64,000 nucleotides of DNA, from the NCBI RefSeq assembly GCF_000150275.1, contig NW_002060947.1, positions 7,372,482-7,436,481 of the forward strand, given 5' to 3'. The notes beneath the pieces were generated by a model that was given only the letters and a program-made list of their open reading frames with translations, made no database searches and was not told the DNA's origin. Position numbers and translations under genes: made by a program. The stretch comes from Trichoplax adhaerens (Eukaryota > Placozoa > Uniplacotomia > Trichoplacea > Trichoplacidae). Below, piece by piece: positions 55,201 through 64,000 of the stretch (its first letter is position 1; each line of letters starts with the position of its first letter).

Positions 55201-56735
55201 GACGACGTTAGGATCCAGATGATTTAAGGTGATGCTGCTATCTTGAGCTGGTATGGTGTAGTAAGCGACAGAAATATTAGTATTATTCACCAAAGACCAG
55301 GAAAAAGAGTAGGAAGCATTATTTAATAGCAAACCAGTTATCTGATCACTCTCTATTTGGATATAAACATGAATATCACCAGAAAAAGAAGCTCCAAGTA
55401 ATTCTGGTACAGCTACTCGATAATAGTTCAAGAATTGTTTTAGAGGTGTAACTGTGATCATCCATGAACTTTTCAATCTATGTCGACTATAAGAAATAAC
55501 TAAACATGGCTGGCTGCATTGCAAGAGTATCTGCTTGTTTTTAGCTAATTCAACATCAGTATATTGTGCTACATTTAGAGTAGTATTAATTTTTCCTTCT
55601 CCATATATCTTTGTGTTATTATAGCCTGCTACGATTCGAAATAAGACACTATCGCTAACAGGAAAAGCATTTAATATATAATTGACGCCCCAAGTAAGTA
55701 GTGGAGGCAATTGCTCAATTAAATTATTATGTATTCCTGAAGTAAACTTTTTGCGTTTATTACCACTTACAAGCATGATTGGCTTATCGGATTGAATCCA
55801 TGTCCCGGTTAAATCTAAATTTGAACTTATAAATTGAAATAATTGACTTTGATTTAATGCAATCGTTAAGACGTCTTGTGGGCTATAAACTTGGCCAAGA
55901 TAAGTAACTGATATTGGAAATGTAATATTAACTTGAGTAACATTTTCAGTACCAATAATAGCAAATTGTGATTGCGTTGTTGGAACTTGCGTTACAACAG
56001 CATATTTTGTCATTAAAGAAGATTTAGGAAGAGCTAAATAACCTTCTGTGGAGATCTGCGATGAAATATATACATTGATTCCAATGGATGAGTTGGCTAA
56101 AATTTTTATTACTTTCCCACTAAAACCAATAGCATCGTTGAGCAAAAAATCTAATGGAATTGAAAGTTTTGTTATTGTGCTAGCAGATGATATTATAGTG
56201 CTGTAGCTATAATCCAATTCGCCATGTGAAGTAATACTAATGAAAGTTGATGATGACTGGCTCATAACGGATAACGATAATTCCTCATTTAAACCTCCAA
56301 TCTTTAACATTGGCAAGAATCCTATATAAAACTCTTGGCCATAGCTTGTAGAAGCCTCACCTAATTAGCAATATTAGTGGAATGCAAGCATGAGATATTT
56401 AAGAACAGATAGGTAATGATTGCTCTAAATGATTCAGTAATAATGTTATTGCAACTTTGCTATGAAATGGTAATACTCCTTAGCTGTGCTCAAGTAAACT
56501 GAACGAGAATTTAATTCTATTACTATATTAAAGTAACAATCTAAAAGTTTTCAATTGCACTACGCTAATGTATAGAGAATTTAATGTAGCTAAGCAAGGG
56601 TAAACCAAAGCAGAAATAATTGCTTTGATTTCAAAGTTTATTAAGAGAATAAAACAGCGTATCATCATATAGCCTACCTGGAATTACTGAGGAGGTTAGA
56701 ATGGAAATGAGGATGAATAAAATGAATCTGACCAT
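39456..56735 (-). CDS. Giant adhesion GPCR: IgGFc-type domain, 27 EGF, Ig, HRM, GAIN/GPS, 7TM
   Basis: One gene of about 60 exons encoding roughly 2,350-2,470 residues. Order: signal peptide exon 56735-56678 ([17 protein letters not shown]); IgGFc-binding-type module 56360-54504; 27 EGF exons 54024-46662; Ig domain 45977-45816 and 45752-45600; HRM domain 45516-45415 and 45230-45115; GAIN 44957-42868; GPS 42780-42728 and 42629-42521; seven helices 42286-40422; cytoplasmic tail 40382-39456. From exon 1 to the HRM domain every junction is phase 1, and all later junctions I could place agree, which argues for one transcript. The parts fit an adhesion receptor that self-cleaves at the GPS and signals through the helices. 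No ligand can be named. The weakest splice is at 43524-43505, a 20-nt exon in the GAIN domain. Domain blocks are listed separately. The receptor differs from EGF-ADGRE types by its N-terminus and EGF number. Confidence 0.85.
40332..40382 (-). other. Candidate tail-switch cassette exon with in-frame TAA
   Basis: 51-nt exon, phase 0 on both sides, good acceptor (TTCAATAG) and donor (CA/GTAAGA). Read in the frame set by TM7 it gives VNELF then TAA (40367-40365). After the stop the same frame stays open to the donor and on through the next exons. Included, the receptor ends 5 residues after TM7; skipped, TM7 joins 40280 in frame. Confidence 0.55.
40422..42286 (-). other. aGPCR seven-transmembrane exons
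   Basis: TM1 42286-42180 ([20 protein letters not shown]), TM2 42041-41927 ([17 protein letters not shown]), TM3-4 41667-41523 ([15 protein letters not shown] and WSLPLAL), 41449-41383 ([10 protein letters not shown]), ECL2/TM5 41272-41206 ([19 protein letters not shown]), 41085-41015, TM6 40932-40806 ([10 protein letters not shown], ending VLIAVQ), TM7 40463-40422 ([14 protein letters not shown]). ECL2 CWL, FIGP in TM5 and Q-G at the start of TM7 are adhesion-GPCR hallmarks. The TM6 W-x-G-type motif reads LWSLIVASD. Confidence 0.85.
40567..40857 (+). CDS. Possible nested gene in an aGPCR intron
   Basis: 96-codon open frame on the strand opposite the receptor. The first 80 codons lie in the intron between TM6 and TM7; the rest overlaps the TM6 exon antisense. 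The intronic part has protein-like, helical acidic composition ([31 protein letters not shown]) starting from an ATG at 40567. I do not recognise a family. It could be a short nested gene or chance in low-GC DNA. Confidence 0.3.
   Translation: MKNLGITTNHSNDNLVDKSTSTNHIYSSNIANIEDINIRANQLRDYLEALFQRKQTNEFDTDDNFNAVIHTYTYYKRMLTCTAINTLTRISKLVYL
42521..44957 (-). other. aGPCR GAIN domain with GPS autoproteolysis site
   Basis: Exons 44957-44781, 44681-44607, 44407-44296, 44199-44080, 43912-43831, 43524-43505, 42980-42868, 42780-42728, 42629-42521. The GPS reads [18 protein letters not shown], and [13 protein letters not shown]: four Cys, both Trp, and the H-L/T cleavage site are kept, so self-cleavage is likely. 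RIILPSSLF and VISASL-like DVLSASF with [10 protein letters not shown] are standard GAIN-B strands. The 20-nt exon 43524-43505 and the acceptor at 42980 are the least certain part. Confidence 0.82.
43060..43405. repeat. Intronic tandem duplication (~185 bp unit)
   Basis: Within a GAIN-domain intron. Shared pieces are aggaaagaata near 43099 and 43250, ttgatttatt near 43140 and 43308, ata(t/t)agt(c/t)agtcaat near 43157 and 43325, and ctaatatttaaaatt near 43197 and 43365. Copies are clearly diverged. Confidence 0.65.
45115..45977 (-). other. aGPCR Ig domain and hormone-receptor (HRM) domain exons
   Basis: 45977-45816 and 45752-45600 together encode one Ig domain: MQCSIP (B-strand Cys), FTWLRNG (C-strand Trp), then [13 protein letters not shown] (F-strand Cys). 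45516-45415 gives [17 protein letters not shown] and [10 protein letters not shown], and 45230-45115 gives NASRYCLPG and [12 protein letters not shown]: the spacing of Cys, Trp and Gly fits the HormR/HRM domain found before the GAIN domain in several adhesion GPCRs. All internal junctions are phase 1 and the block ends in phase 0. Confidence 0.8.
46662..54024 (-). other. aGPCR EGF array: 27 single-exon EGF modules
   Basis: Each module is one phase 1-1 exon of 111-117 nt. Left ends lie near 53908, 53416, 53190, 52961, 52772, 52552, 52372, 52126, 51941, 51384, 51010, 50801, 50580, 50353, 50172, 49919, 49648, 49466, 49260, 48961, 48311, 48122, 47806, 47592, 47281, 47059 and 46662. Most are calcium-binding type, starting D-I-[ND]-E-C and holding a C-x-C-x-x-G[WYF]-x-G core. 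The first (53908) and last (46662, starting ITPCFNNPC) lack the DxDEC calcium motif. The short repeated exons look like products of exon duplication. Confidence 0.88.
54504..56360 (-). other. aGPCR exon 2: IgGFc-binding-type module plus Asp-rich metal-binding segment
   Basis: A single 1857-nt exon. Residues from EFYIGFLPM through ISLTSHGE-like, [44 protein letters not shown]-like and [13 protein letters not shown] resemble the IgGFc_binding domain at the N-terminus of FCGBP and many invertebrate secreted proteins. A repeated Asp/Asn pattern follows ([31 protein letters not shown]), like the Cu-binding MopE/'DGxDNDCD' motif, and should bind a metal ion such as calcium. A Cys-containing beta-rich segment (VVCPEDLAP) ends the exon; it could be an HYR-like fold, but I am unsure. 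Family assignments are by pattern memory. Confidence 0.75.
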
Positions 56736-57983
56736 TTTCTATCGCGAATTAATCATACAGAATCTAGAAACAAATAAAATTCCTTCAATAATATAAAATG
56801 AATTGCTCAAGAGGTTTGAAAATTTTTTAAATTAGAACTTCTAGATGCCGAAAGATAATAATTAGTCCAAACAGAATGTGAGAAATTATTTAATAATACT
56901 AGAAGTCTTCCTTGAGCTATGCAAGCATCAAATATTATTGTTATGTTAGCGAATATTCTAACAGGAAGCATTCTACTGTATAATTATCATTATTGAAAGA
57001 GAAGTTTGAGACAATAATTAAATACAATAAAGTTATTTCAGTTCTGTCATCTCAACTTGTAAAATTATAGGAGAAAATCAATCTATTCAGGCAAATCTAC
57101 TTTTGAACAGTGATAATGGCTAGATAGTCCCTAAACAATTACTTTTTATTCAAATAGATCTAATACAAGGCAGAACTTAAAATCAAGTCAAGTGAGTCTA
57201 CCTCAAGATATAGTTGAGGTCAGGCAGGATTCCCATAAACTTTCTATCTGTATCCGTTAAATCACTGCTATCAAAATATTATGACCCATAGAAATTAATC
57301 AGGTTCCTTTCTCTTACGAACAACTTTTACTAAAGATCAAGGTCATTTACTTTTCTAAATTGATGCCTGTACAATTAAACTCTATCAAGTGCAGACCAAA
57401 TGAAACTTGGAAACTACCCTTCCTAGGCATAAATTCATTAATTTATTGACTAAAAGTTTAAAGAAATGCTTAAAATCTTTTCACATATTGAGTATAAGTT
57501 ATGTAATATTCTATGATTAAATATTGAAAGGAATAATGGGATTACTGGCCTTTAAAGAATAATCTTGAACTAAAATAACGTATTCCGTGCAATGAAAGAT
57601 CAAGAACTGTTTCTCTATCTCTATAATTTCTTCTTCTCTAGCCAAGTAAATAATCATACTTTGAAATAACATTAGCTAATATAATACGCGATGCAATGAA
57701 TAATATCCTGAAAATATAATGTATGTCAGAACAGAATCTATATGGTCGTCTAATAAATGGACTTACTATCTACCTTTTGGACTACCACTGAAGTACATTA
57801 TGGAATGATTCATGCAGTAATGTGGTCAATATGCAAATAAATAGAAGCTGTCCGCATTATTCACTTTTACATCAAATTGACTCAATGGATAATGAAGGTA
57901 CCTTTGGCAGAATAAAATTGGAATAAAAATTCTGTTCGCTCTTCAACGGAAATTTCTTGAAGGAATATTAACTTGATCATAAA
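56736..57983. other. Adhesion GPCR upstream region
   Basis: Should contain the receptor promoter and 5' UTR just right of 56735. AT-rich, no supported exon or repeat. Confidence 0.35.
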
Positions 57984-58261
57984 TCAAGGATAAAGCATGT
58001 TCTTTGTCAGCAGATGGGATAGTAAGGATTGAATTGGATTAGCCACATTGACATTATTGAATGACGTTAACCGTCCACTAGCCAATGTTGGATAAAGTAG
58101 ATAAGATTGTTCTTAATATCAAGAAATTAAACTAATTAACTTTCTACAGTTTCAGCAATGTGTTGATGACAGTATTGTTGCTCCATCATGGGCGGCGGAA
58201 TGCTCATGGCTAGGACAAAAGATTGCAAACCTCGCCTAAACTGCATTGTTGATATTTTCAT
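57984..58261 (-). CDS. Candidate small two-exon gene, unknown
   Basis: Exons 58261-58141 and 58111-57984 join in phase with GT-AG borders and would encode about 82 residues (FRRGLQSFVLAMSIPPP, QHIAETVE, then LYPTLASGRLTSF, PIQSLLSHLLTKNML). An ATG at 58282 in the same frame would add 7 residues. The intron would be only 29 bp, too short for a usual intron, which counts against the model unless one border is wrong. The composition is more protein-like and GC-richer than the flanks. The opposite strand also has a short frame with an acceptor at 58150 (FQQCVDDSIVAPSWAAECSW). I do not recognise either product. Confidence 0.25.
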
Positions 58262-58282
58262 CTTCTGATCATCGCTCTTCAT

Positions 58283-59580
58283 CAATAAGCGATAAAAATA
58301 ATCTCTTCAAAACTATGACTTAATTAATAATGGAGTGTCAACACTATTATCTTATCTAAGGCACTTTGATACAATAGCCAATCGTATTTAGCTTCGCGAA
58401 TGTTTGAGTACAAAGGAAAATGATTTAATTATAGATAAGCGGTTGCTAGATTAATATTATTTTACTGATTAATAAACAATCAACTAGATGGGAAAGTAAT
58501 CTTAATCGGATATTTTCAAATAAAAACATTATGCCAAGAATAATATTACGCCACAAAGAAGATTCTACTATAGCTTCAATCCTATCAATGACTATAAATT
58601 GCTGTGTTTTGATATTCATAGCCTTAACAATTCATCTTTGTTAAAATGAAAATTGTGGAATAGATGAATGGTTTAACATTTACAGCTAAATATATTTCTA
58701 TTCAGGCTGATTATGTAATGCATCTGTTGGATAAGTGTAATGTAACTTAGTATTGTGATTGTAGACTGTTAGCCATGTTTAGTATACAGTAATGTACGGC
58801 AGATATTTATCCTAAGAGATATTTGGTAGCTATAACTATAGATTGTAGTGGTAGAGACTCTATGCTAGAGTACAGATCACTATATACAGTAAGCTGTTGA
58901 GTTACTAATAAGGCTATACGTAAAATAGAACTGTAAATCATATATTAGGATATGGTTAATTCATTGTACTTTGGCTGGTGTGAATAATGTCTACGTAAGT
59001 ACTGTAGTCGTATCCATATTGGATTAATGATGGTCCGCAGTAGAATAGTCTTACTAAGAATAATTTAACTATGTGTAAAATAAGGTAAAAAGTTGCTATG
59101 CGGATTGTAGCTGCGAATGCTACGGAAAGTATAAAAGCATGCAACTTTAGATTATTCTATTAGTTCGTTGTAGAAGTCTTAACTAGTAGTATTCGGCTAA
59201 AGTAGAGCTGTGTGTAGTTAATCTTTGTATAAGATTCAATAAAGCCCTTATTTTTCTAAAATTTGGAATCTCGTGATTAGTATATATCACAATAAGTAAT
59301 GTCGTTTATGCATAGATGAATAACAAGACGTGTCGTTTATAATCTTTTAATTTCATCTATTTCTGTAGCAATTTTACCCTGGCAACAATGTTGAAACTTG
59401 ATTTCTCTATTCTCTACTTCATAAACATGAAAAAAGTGCAACATTATTCTTTCACCTCACGAGACGCACTACAATAACCTATTTAAATAGATTAGATCTG
59501 ATATAAAAATGGTATCGAGTAAAAATGAAAGCAATGGAATCTGCTTTGTAGGCGTAATTTGTTGGTTTGACTGTGATTTA
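58283..59580. other. Intergenic
   Basis: AT-rich, no supported gene. A short minus-strand frame near 58325-58410 (NIREAKYDWLLYQSALDK) looks protein-like and might belong with the candidate small gene to its left. Confidence 0.3.
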
Positions 59581-60125
59581 TAGCCGTTACTTTAAAAATT
59601 ATTAAAGATTATCCTATTTTTCGATTTAAAGCAATGATAATAAGTCTATTTATAGTAAATTAATAAACAGCAAGTATCGACTGGACAGATTGAAGTTGTT
59701 TGGGATACCCTGTTATTTCAGAAATTATTAAATGTTATTCTATTTTTCGATTTAGAAGATAGCTAAGTCTATTTATAGTTGACTGGTTATCAGTTAGTCG
59801 CTACGGAACAGATTGAATTTGTTTGGAATATCGATGATTTTAATGCAGGGTTCAATATAACAAGTTTAGAACTTTTCTTATTGAGGAAAGATGCATACGA
59901 AGAAGACAGATATTGATGACGTATACATACATATATTCTGCTAAAAATTTTTATTGGATGGACCATCGTTGATACCCAATTTCACTATAAATTATGATGA
60001 TGCGACGTTATTTTTTCAATTTAGAACGAATAAAAGTTCTATTTAAAGTTATTCAATTACCGGTGAATTTCGACAAGGAGAATTTAATTTGATAATGACA
60101 GCAGGAATTACAACATGGAGTTCAA
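59581..60125. repeat. Tandem repeat, two ~125-bp copies plus a distant degenerate third
   Basis: Copies start near 59585 (gttactttaaaaattattaa) and 59710 (gttatttcagaaattattaa), share ctatttttcgattta and agtctatttatagt, and end with acagattgaa(g/t)ttgtttgg near 59687 and 59811. A third weak copy lies near 60005-60100 (ttttttcaatttagaac, ctatttaaagtt, gagaatttaatttg). Confidence 0.7.
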
Positions 60126-61800
60126 TGTAATTCTTGTAAACATTTTTTATTGGATAAAGACCGATGGCTAGTAATTGGTGATAGAATATATTGCCTATTG
60201 ATTTTGTAAAATGATGGACTTTTTAATAAATGTGGTAACATATTGTTTTTTTTAACATATTTGCAGATTTCGTAATTCAGTAAGATATTAGATTAACAAA
60301 TGAAGAGTAGCATATATTCATACACTAATAAGACTAGAATTAAGTGATAGAAAATAACGTAATGGCTAACTTAAGTTTATTAAGTGATTAAATCATAGAA
60401 CACAACTTAGCGAATTTATGTATTTATCACGACATGGAGGTAAAGATGGTTCTAGCCAAGATGTTGATACCAGTACTTGGACTAACTTGAGAGCTTATAT
60501 CGGTTTTAATAGGAAAGTTTCTAGCAAACTCACGACCGGAGTCCCAAATTTACAACTAGTAGTTGAGAGTATTACCGGAAGATTGCCGATGAATTACTGA
60601 TCGTTAAATCATGGAATGAAAATAAGGCAATTATGATAAAATGCTTCATTTCAAGTTTATTAATTTAATTAACGCATACCTGTACATCAGAAAGCAAGCA
60701 TATTACATAAATTCTTAGATAGCAATAAGTACTAAGAATAATTATGCCAGCATTTCTTTAGGCGCAGATTAATTCTAAATAGATTTTCTATCAGATATTT
60801 ATCTCATAAGTTAAGCAATATTATCAAAATAATTACGGTAGTTATATAAATGAAGCCTTTATTTATGTTATTTAGATCATTTCTCTTAATGTAGACTGTT
60901 ACGAATACAGGTAATTATGGCCATGAACTCTATTCCAAAAATCGATAGATTATAATCCTGTTCAAACTGCCTCTCATAGAGGCGCAATACGCTAAAGTTT
61001 GTCCTTGAGTAATCAAAATTTTCAGATTATCGAAGTTGATCTCTTTACTCGTATATAAATAGCTATATTCAGTATGTGAATAATTACAGAAGTAGTAGTT
61101 ATTGCAATAATTAAAAAAATTATATCACTTTGATTATTACAGTGTATTAATATCGCAACACGTTAACTAATATCTTATTAGATTATAGTGATCATAATTT
61201 GACTTGTGATATCAATGTGTAAATAGCCGTATTCCGTTCCGAAATAATCATCGAATTATAAGGATAATTAAATCCTAAAGCTATCTGCAGAAAGGCCATT
61301 AGTCAAGCCAAGATATTATAGCAAATTTGAGAAATTTCTATCTAATTTCGTGGATGCAAGGAATTGTTATAGTCAGTATCTCTACTAATTTACTATACAA
61401 AAATTGAATTGCATGAAGTAGAGTAATCAAGAGCACCTAATTACTAAATATAACAAATTTATTAACCAACCATGCTGACACTTTTGCTCTTTAATGCAGC
61501 ATTTTAGACATTCATATTGTTAAGATGTTACCATATGATTAAGTATTATTAATCTAGCAAATCTGTCAGTCTATTACAAATAGATAAATATATCAGTTTT
61601 CCTTAATTGAAACTTAAATCATTCATTATACTCATTATAAACTCAATTGATAAAGATGCATGAATTGCATTAGACAGGCTTCTAGACGGTATCTTTAAGT
61701 GTACTAAAAGTATAAAAGTCATAAGAAATAAACGATAGAAAGATAATCGCTATTGCTATGCAATTTTTCCTGTTGATAAAATAGTATTTTTAGGTTAAGT
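60126..61800. other. Intergenic, downstream of the GBP-like gene
   Basis: No supported gene. The 60-codon frame on + at 60418-60600 has no known motif. The right end should include the 3' UTR of the GBP-like gene. Confidence 0.35.
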
Positions 61801-64000
61801 TTAAGAACGAGATTTAGCAACAAAGATAGCAATCCCTACTGCACTAATACCCAACAAAGCTTGAATGTAATACTGCGATTCACGATCAGTTTCATCGATT
61901 GAAGTTTTCGCTTTATCTACGGCTTGGCGGTTGGATAACAAGCCTAGATTAACTGCATTTAAGACTTGAGATGTTTTCCTCCATACCTCACGACCACTTT
62001 CTTGAATTCTAATTAACGTTGGTGTTATAGATGGATCATTTTGGACACTTTCTTGCTCATTTTCTTCCTGATTCGATACTTGAATCTGATCGACATGATC
62101 TTCCGCTTCTTTTAATTTAACTTCACGATCCTGTAATAATTTACGATGTTCCTCAAGTTGTTCCTCTTCTTGACATAACTTAGAATTTAATTCTGTCATT
62201 TCTTTCTCTTTCTTGTCAATAAAATCCTTTACTAAGTGTTGATCATGAACTTTATCCACAATTTTTTTGCCAATCTGACTGGCTTTGATCAGCCTTGATT
62301 GTAAATCATCCCGGCATTTTTTAGTATTGACTTGGGTAGCAAGATTCTCTTGTTGTGCTTGCTTTACTTCCAAGCTGCGTATTTGCAGCTGTGTCTTTAA
62401 ATATAGACACATTCGTTTCCAGTTTTCACATTGCCATTTTGTTAATCGCTCTTGCAAGCGAGCTAATAAGATTTGCTGATATTGATCTTCTATTTTAGGA
62501 TAGTTCATTTTATGGCATGAAGAAAAATTTTCTTTAGCTTCTTCAAGATGTTGCTCATGCAATGCAAACAGAACGTTATCCTCAACATAGATTGGATGCT
62601 TCTCTAGCTCCTGTAGATAAATAGTTGTAATTAAGAATCAATTCAATTTCAACCAAAACTAAAAATGGTAATGTCTAAGAATGCTGAAATTGTATGTGAG
62701 CTCTTCAATAGGATAAATCAAGCTCAGTGATTTTAATTTGCAAGGTAGATTTTGATATTTTTAGTAGGAAATAAAATTTTTTTATCGAACGTAATATTAA
62801 TATTTTAAATACTCTATCTACCGGGATGGCTATAATAGCCGGAAATAGATACTTAGACGTAAATAAAGTATGAGATGACAAGCACCTTTGCCATGGCTTG
62901 ATCGTAAGTTTCCAAGATAGCATCAACAGCACTTTGGTAAGTTGCCTCAGCCGTTGCCTATTCATTTTCGATTGGTAAATTAAGCCTACATAAATCATCT
63001 TGTGTTCAAGCTTACTTAATAAAGGATTGTATTTACCTCGAAAAGAAACTTTGGTTCAGGTAGCTGACCTCCTTGCAAAGTTGCAAAAAATTGCTAAATC
63101 AAAAATATAATAAATTAATTGAAAGTTAGATAGAATGGTAAATTACAATTATTCAAAATTAAACACTCTTGCAAGCTACTAACTTTGAAAATCGATGCTA
63201 AATCACGACAAGTCATCTGTCTATGATTAAATCTTTTAATTTGAAGGTTTTTTGGATGTAATAAATGACTTGCTAAAATTTGAACATGATCTTTAAAGGG
63301 CTTATTGATGTCTAAACGTATTAAAGAGCATGCGATGGGAAATAAAATAAATCATTCATATAGAAAAGAGCTATAATATTTTTCTAATCTGACATGGTAT
63401 AACTAGCCTCGATTACAAGAGCTAGAAGTAGAATAATTAGGATGAAATCGTTCCGTTACTGATGATACTAATCTCTTAGTTTCCTAATTGGATTAGCTAA
63501 ATTTGTGTAATTAATAAAAGTGGATTATAATGACTGAAACGATAAGATTCAAATCTTTCCCTTAAGTATGATCATAATCTCTTAGTCTCTTAATGATATT
63601 AGTTCAGTTTGTGTAATGAATACAAATGGGCTATAATAAATATAATGATAAGATTCAAACCATTTCATTAAGTACGGTAATGATCTCGTAGTCTCCCAAT
63701 TAGATTAATTAAATTTGTATAATTAAAAATAACCTGATAGGTTTCCCACGAATTTGGCGCTACTTGCTACTTTATCACCAGGATATGGAAATAGGTAGCA
63801 GTCGACATTTTCAAAGCAGGATAAGATAAAGTTATTGACTCTTTCCAGTTCTTCCGGTATTCCATCGCTCATCTTATAGGTAAAAATAGACGTTCGTTAG
63901 CCTAATAATCTATAGCCTAACAGAAAATAGACTTAATAGCTTTTTGCTGTACCTCTGTCAGTAAATCCTGGAGGTACTTATTACCACCATAAACACCAAA
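61801..64000 (-). CDS. GBP/atlastin-like large GTPase, 3' part, tail-anchored
   Basis: Dynamin-superfamily GTPase of the guanylate-binding protein type; family members act on membranes and, in vertebrates, in defence. Exons in window: 64000-63953 (cut by window end), 63872-63734, 63311-63184, 63093-63037, 62957-62886, 62610-61801. Phases agree. Seen: YGGNKYLQDLL, CYLFPYPGDKVA (family F-L-x-P-x-P-G), FKDHVQILASHLL, LLQGG-type ATLQGGQLPEP, ATYQSAVDAILETYDQAMAK and EKHPIYVEDN of the helical middle domain, then a long coiled coil (QEEEQLEEHRKLL). The last 20 or so residues form a single membrane helix (ALLGISAVGIAIFV) followed by AKSRS, where vertebrate GBPs carry a CaaX box or nothing and atlastins have a two-pass hairpin. 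The P-loop and other GTP motifs lie beyond the window. Confidence 0.85.
63439..63735. repeat. Intronic tandem repeat, ~3 copies of ~105 bp
   Basis: In the intron between 63311 and 63734. Copies share a(t/c)aatctcttagt(c/t)tc or atctcgtagtctcc (near 63470, 63571 and 63681), aaatttgtgtaatta or variants (near 63503, 63607 and 63708), and gataagattcaaa (near 63540 and 63648). Confidence 0.75.

Overview
The window is nuclear DNA from an early-branching animal. It is AT-rich and intron-dense, with mostly 100-300 bp GT-AG introns. It carries animal-specific genes: a dystroglycan-type receptor, an adhesion GPCR, a CCDC66 homologue and a NEK4 kinase. Diverged TPR units of the kind abundant in placozoans and sponges sit at the left end. 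Compact introns and TPR style make a placozoan my best guess, but a sponge or cnidarian is not excluded. No tRNA, rRNA, CRISPR or bacterial features were seen. Gene models were built by hand from reading-frame phase and splice signals.

Layout. 1-720: a diverged tandem duplication. 1325-4165: a graveyard of innate-immunity-like sequence on +, with a decayed TPR/COR (ROCO-type) gene followed by a decayed CARD. 9492-5221 (-): a complete 18-exon kynurenine 3-monooxygenase. 9493-12725: divergent intergenic DNA with tandem and palindromic repeats. 12726-17382 (+): a 15-exon NEK4-like kinase. 17383-23606: a gene-poor stretch. 23607-26431 (+): a two-exon dystroglycan-like membrane protein. 28495-26779 (-): ATP23 metalloprotease with its first exon not found. 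28579-31399: repeats and unidentified open frames. 36834-31400 (-): CCDC66 homologue lacking only its initiator exon. 56735-39456 (-): a 17-kb adhesion GPCR. 61801-64000 (-): the 3' part of a GBP/atlastin-like GTPase gene cut by the window end.

The most notable locus is the adhesion GPCR. Matching exon phases join a signal peptide, an IgGFc-binding-type N-terminal module, an acidic Asp/Asn-rich metal-binding segment, 27 single-exon EGF modules, an Ig domain, a hormone-receptor (HRM) domain, a GAIN domain with an intact HL/T GPS cleavage site, and seven transmembrane helices. A 51-nt phase 0-0 exon holding an in-frame TAA lies just after TM7. Including it gives a 5-residue tail; skipping it gives an acidic tail of about 109 residues. 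I do not know of a described receptor with this domain order.

The genes do not form one pathway. Shared themes are cell surface and adhesion (adhesion GPCR, dystroglycan-like), cilium/centrosome (NEK4, CCDC66), mitochondrial functions (KMO, ATP23), and immune-like fragments (COR, CARD, GBP-like). Low-copy tandem duplications of about 50-350 bp recur through introns and intergenic DNA.
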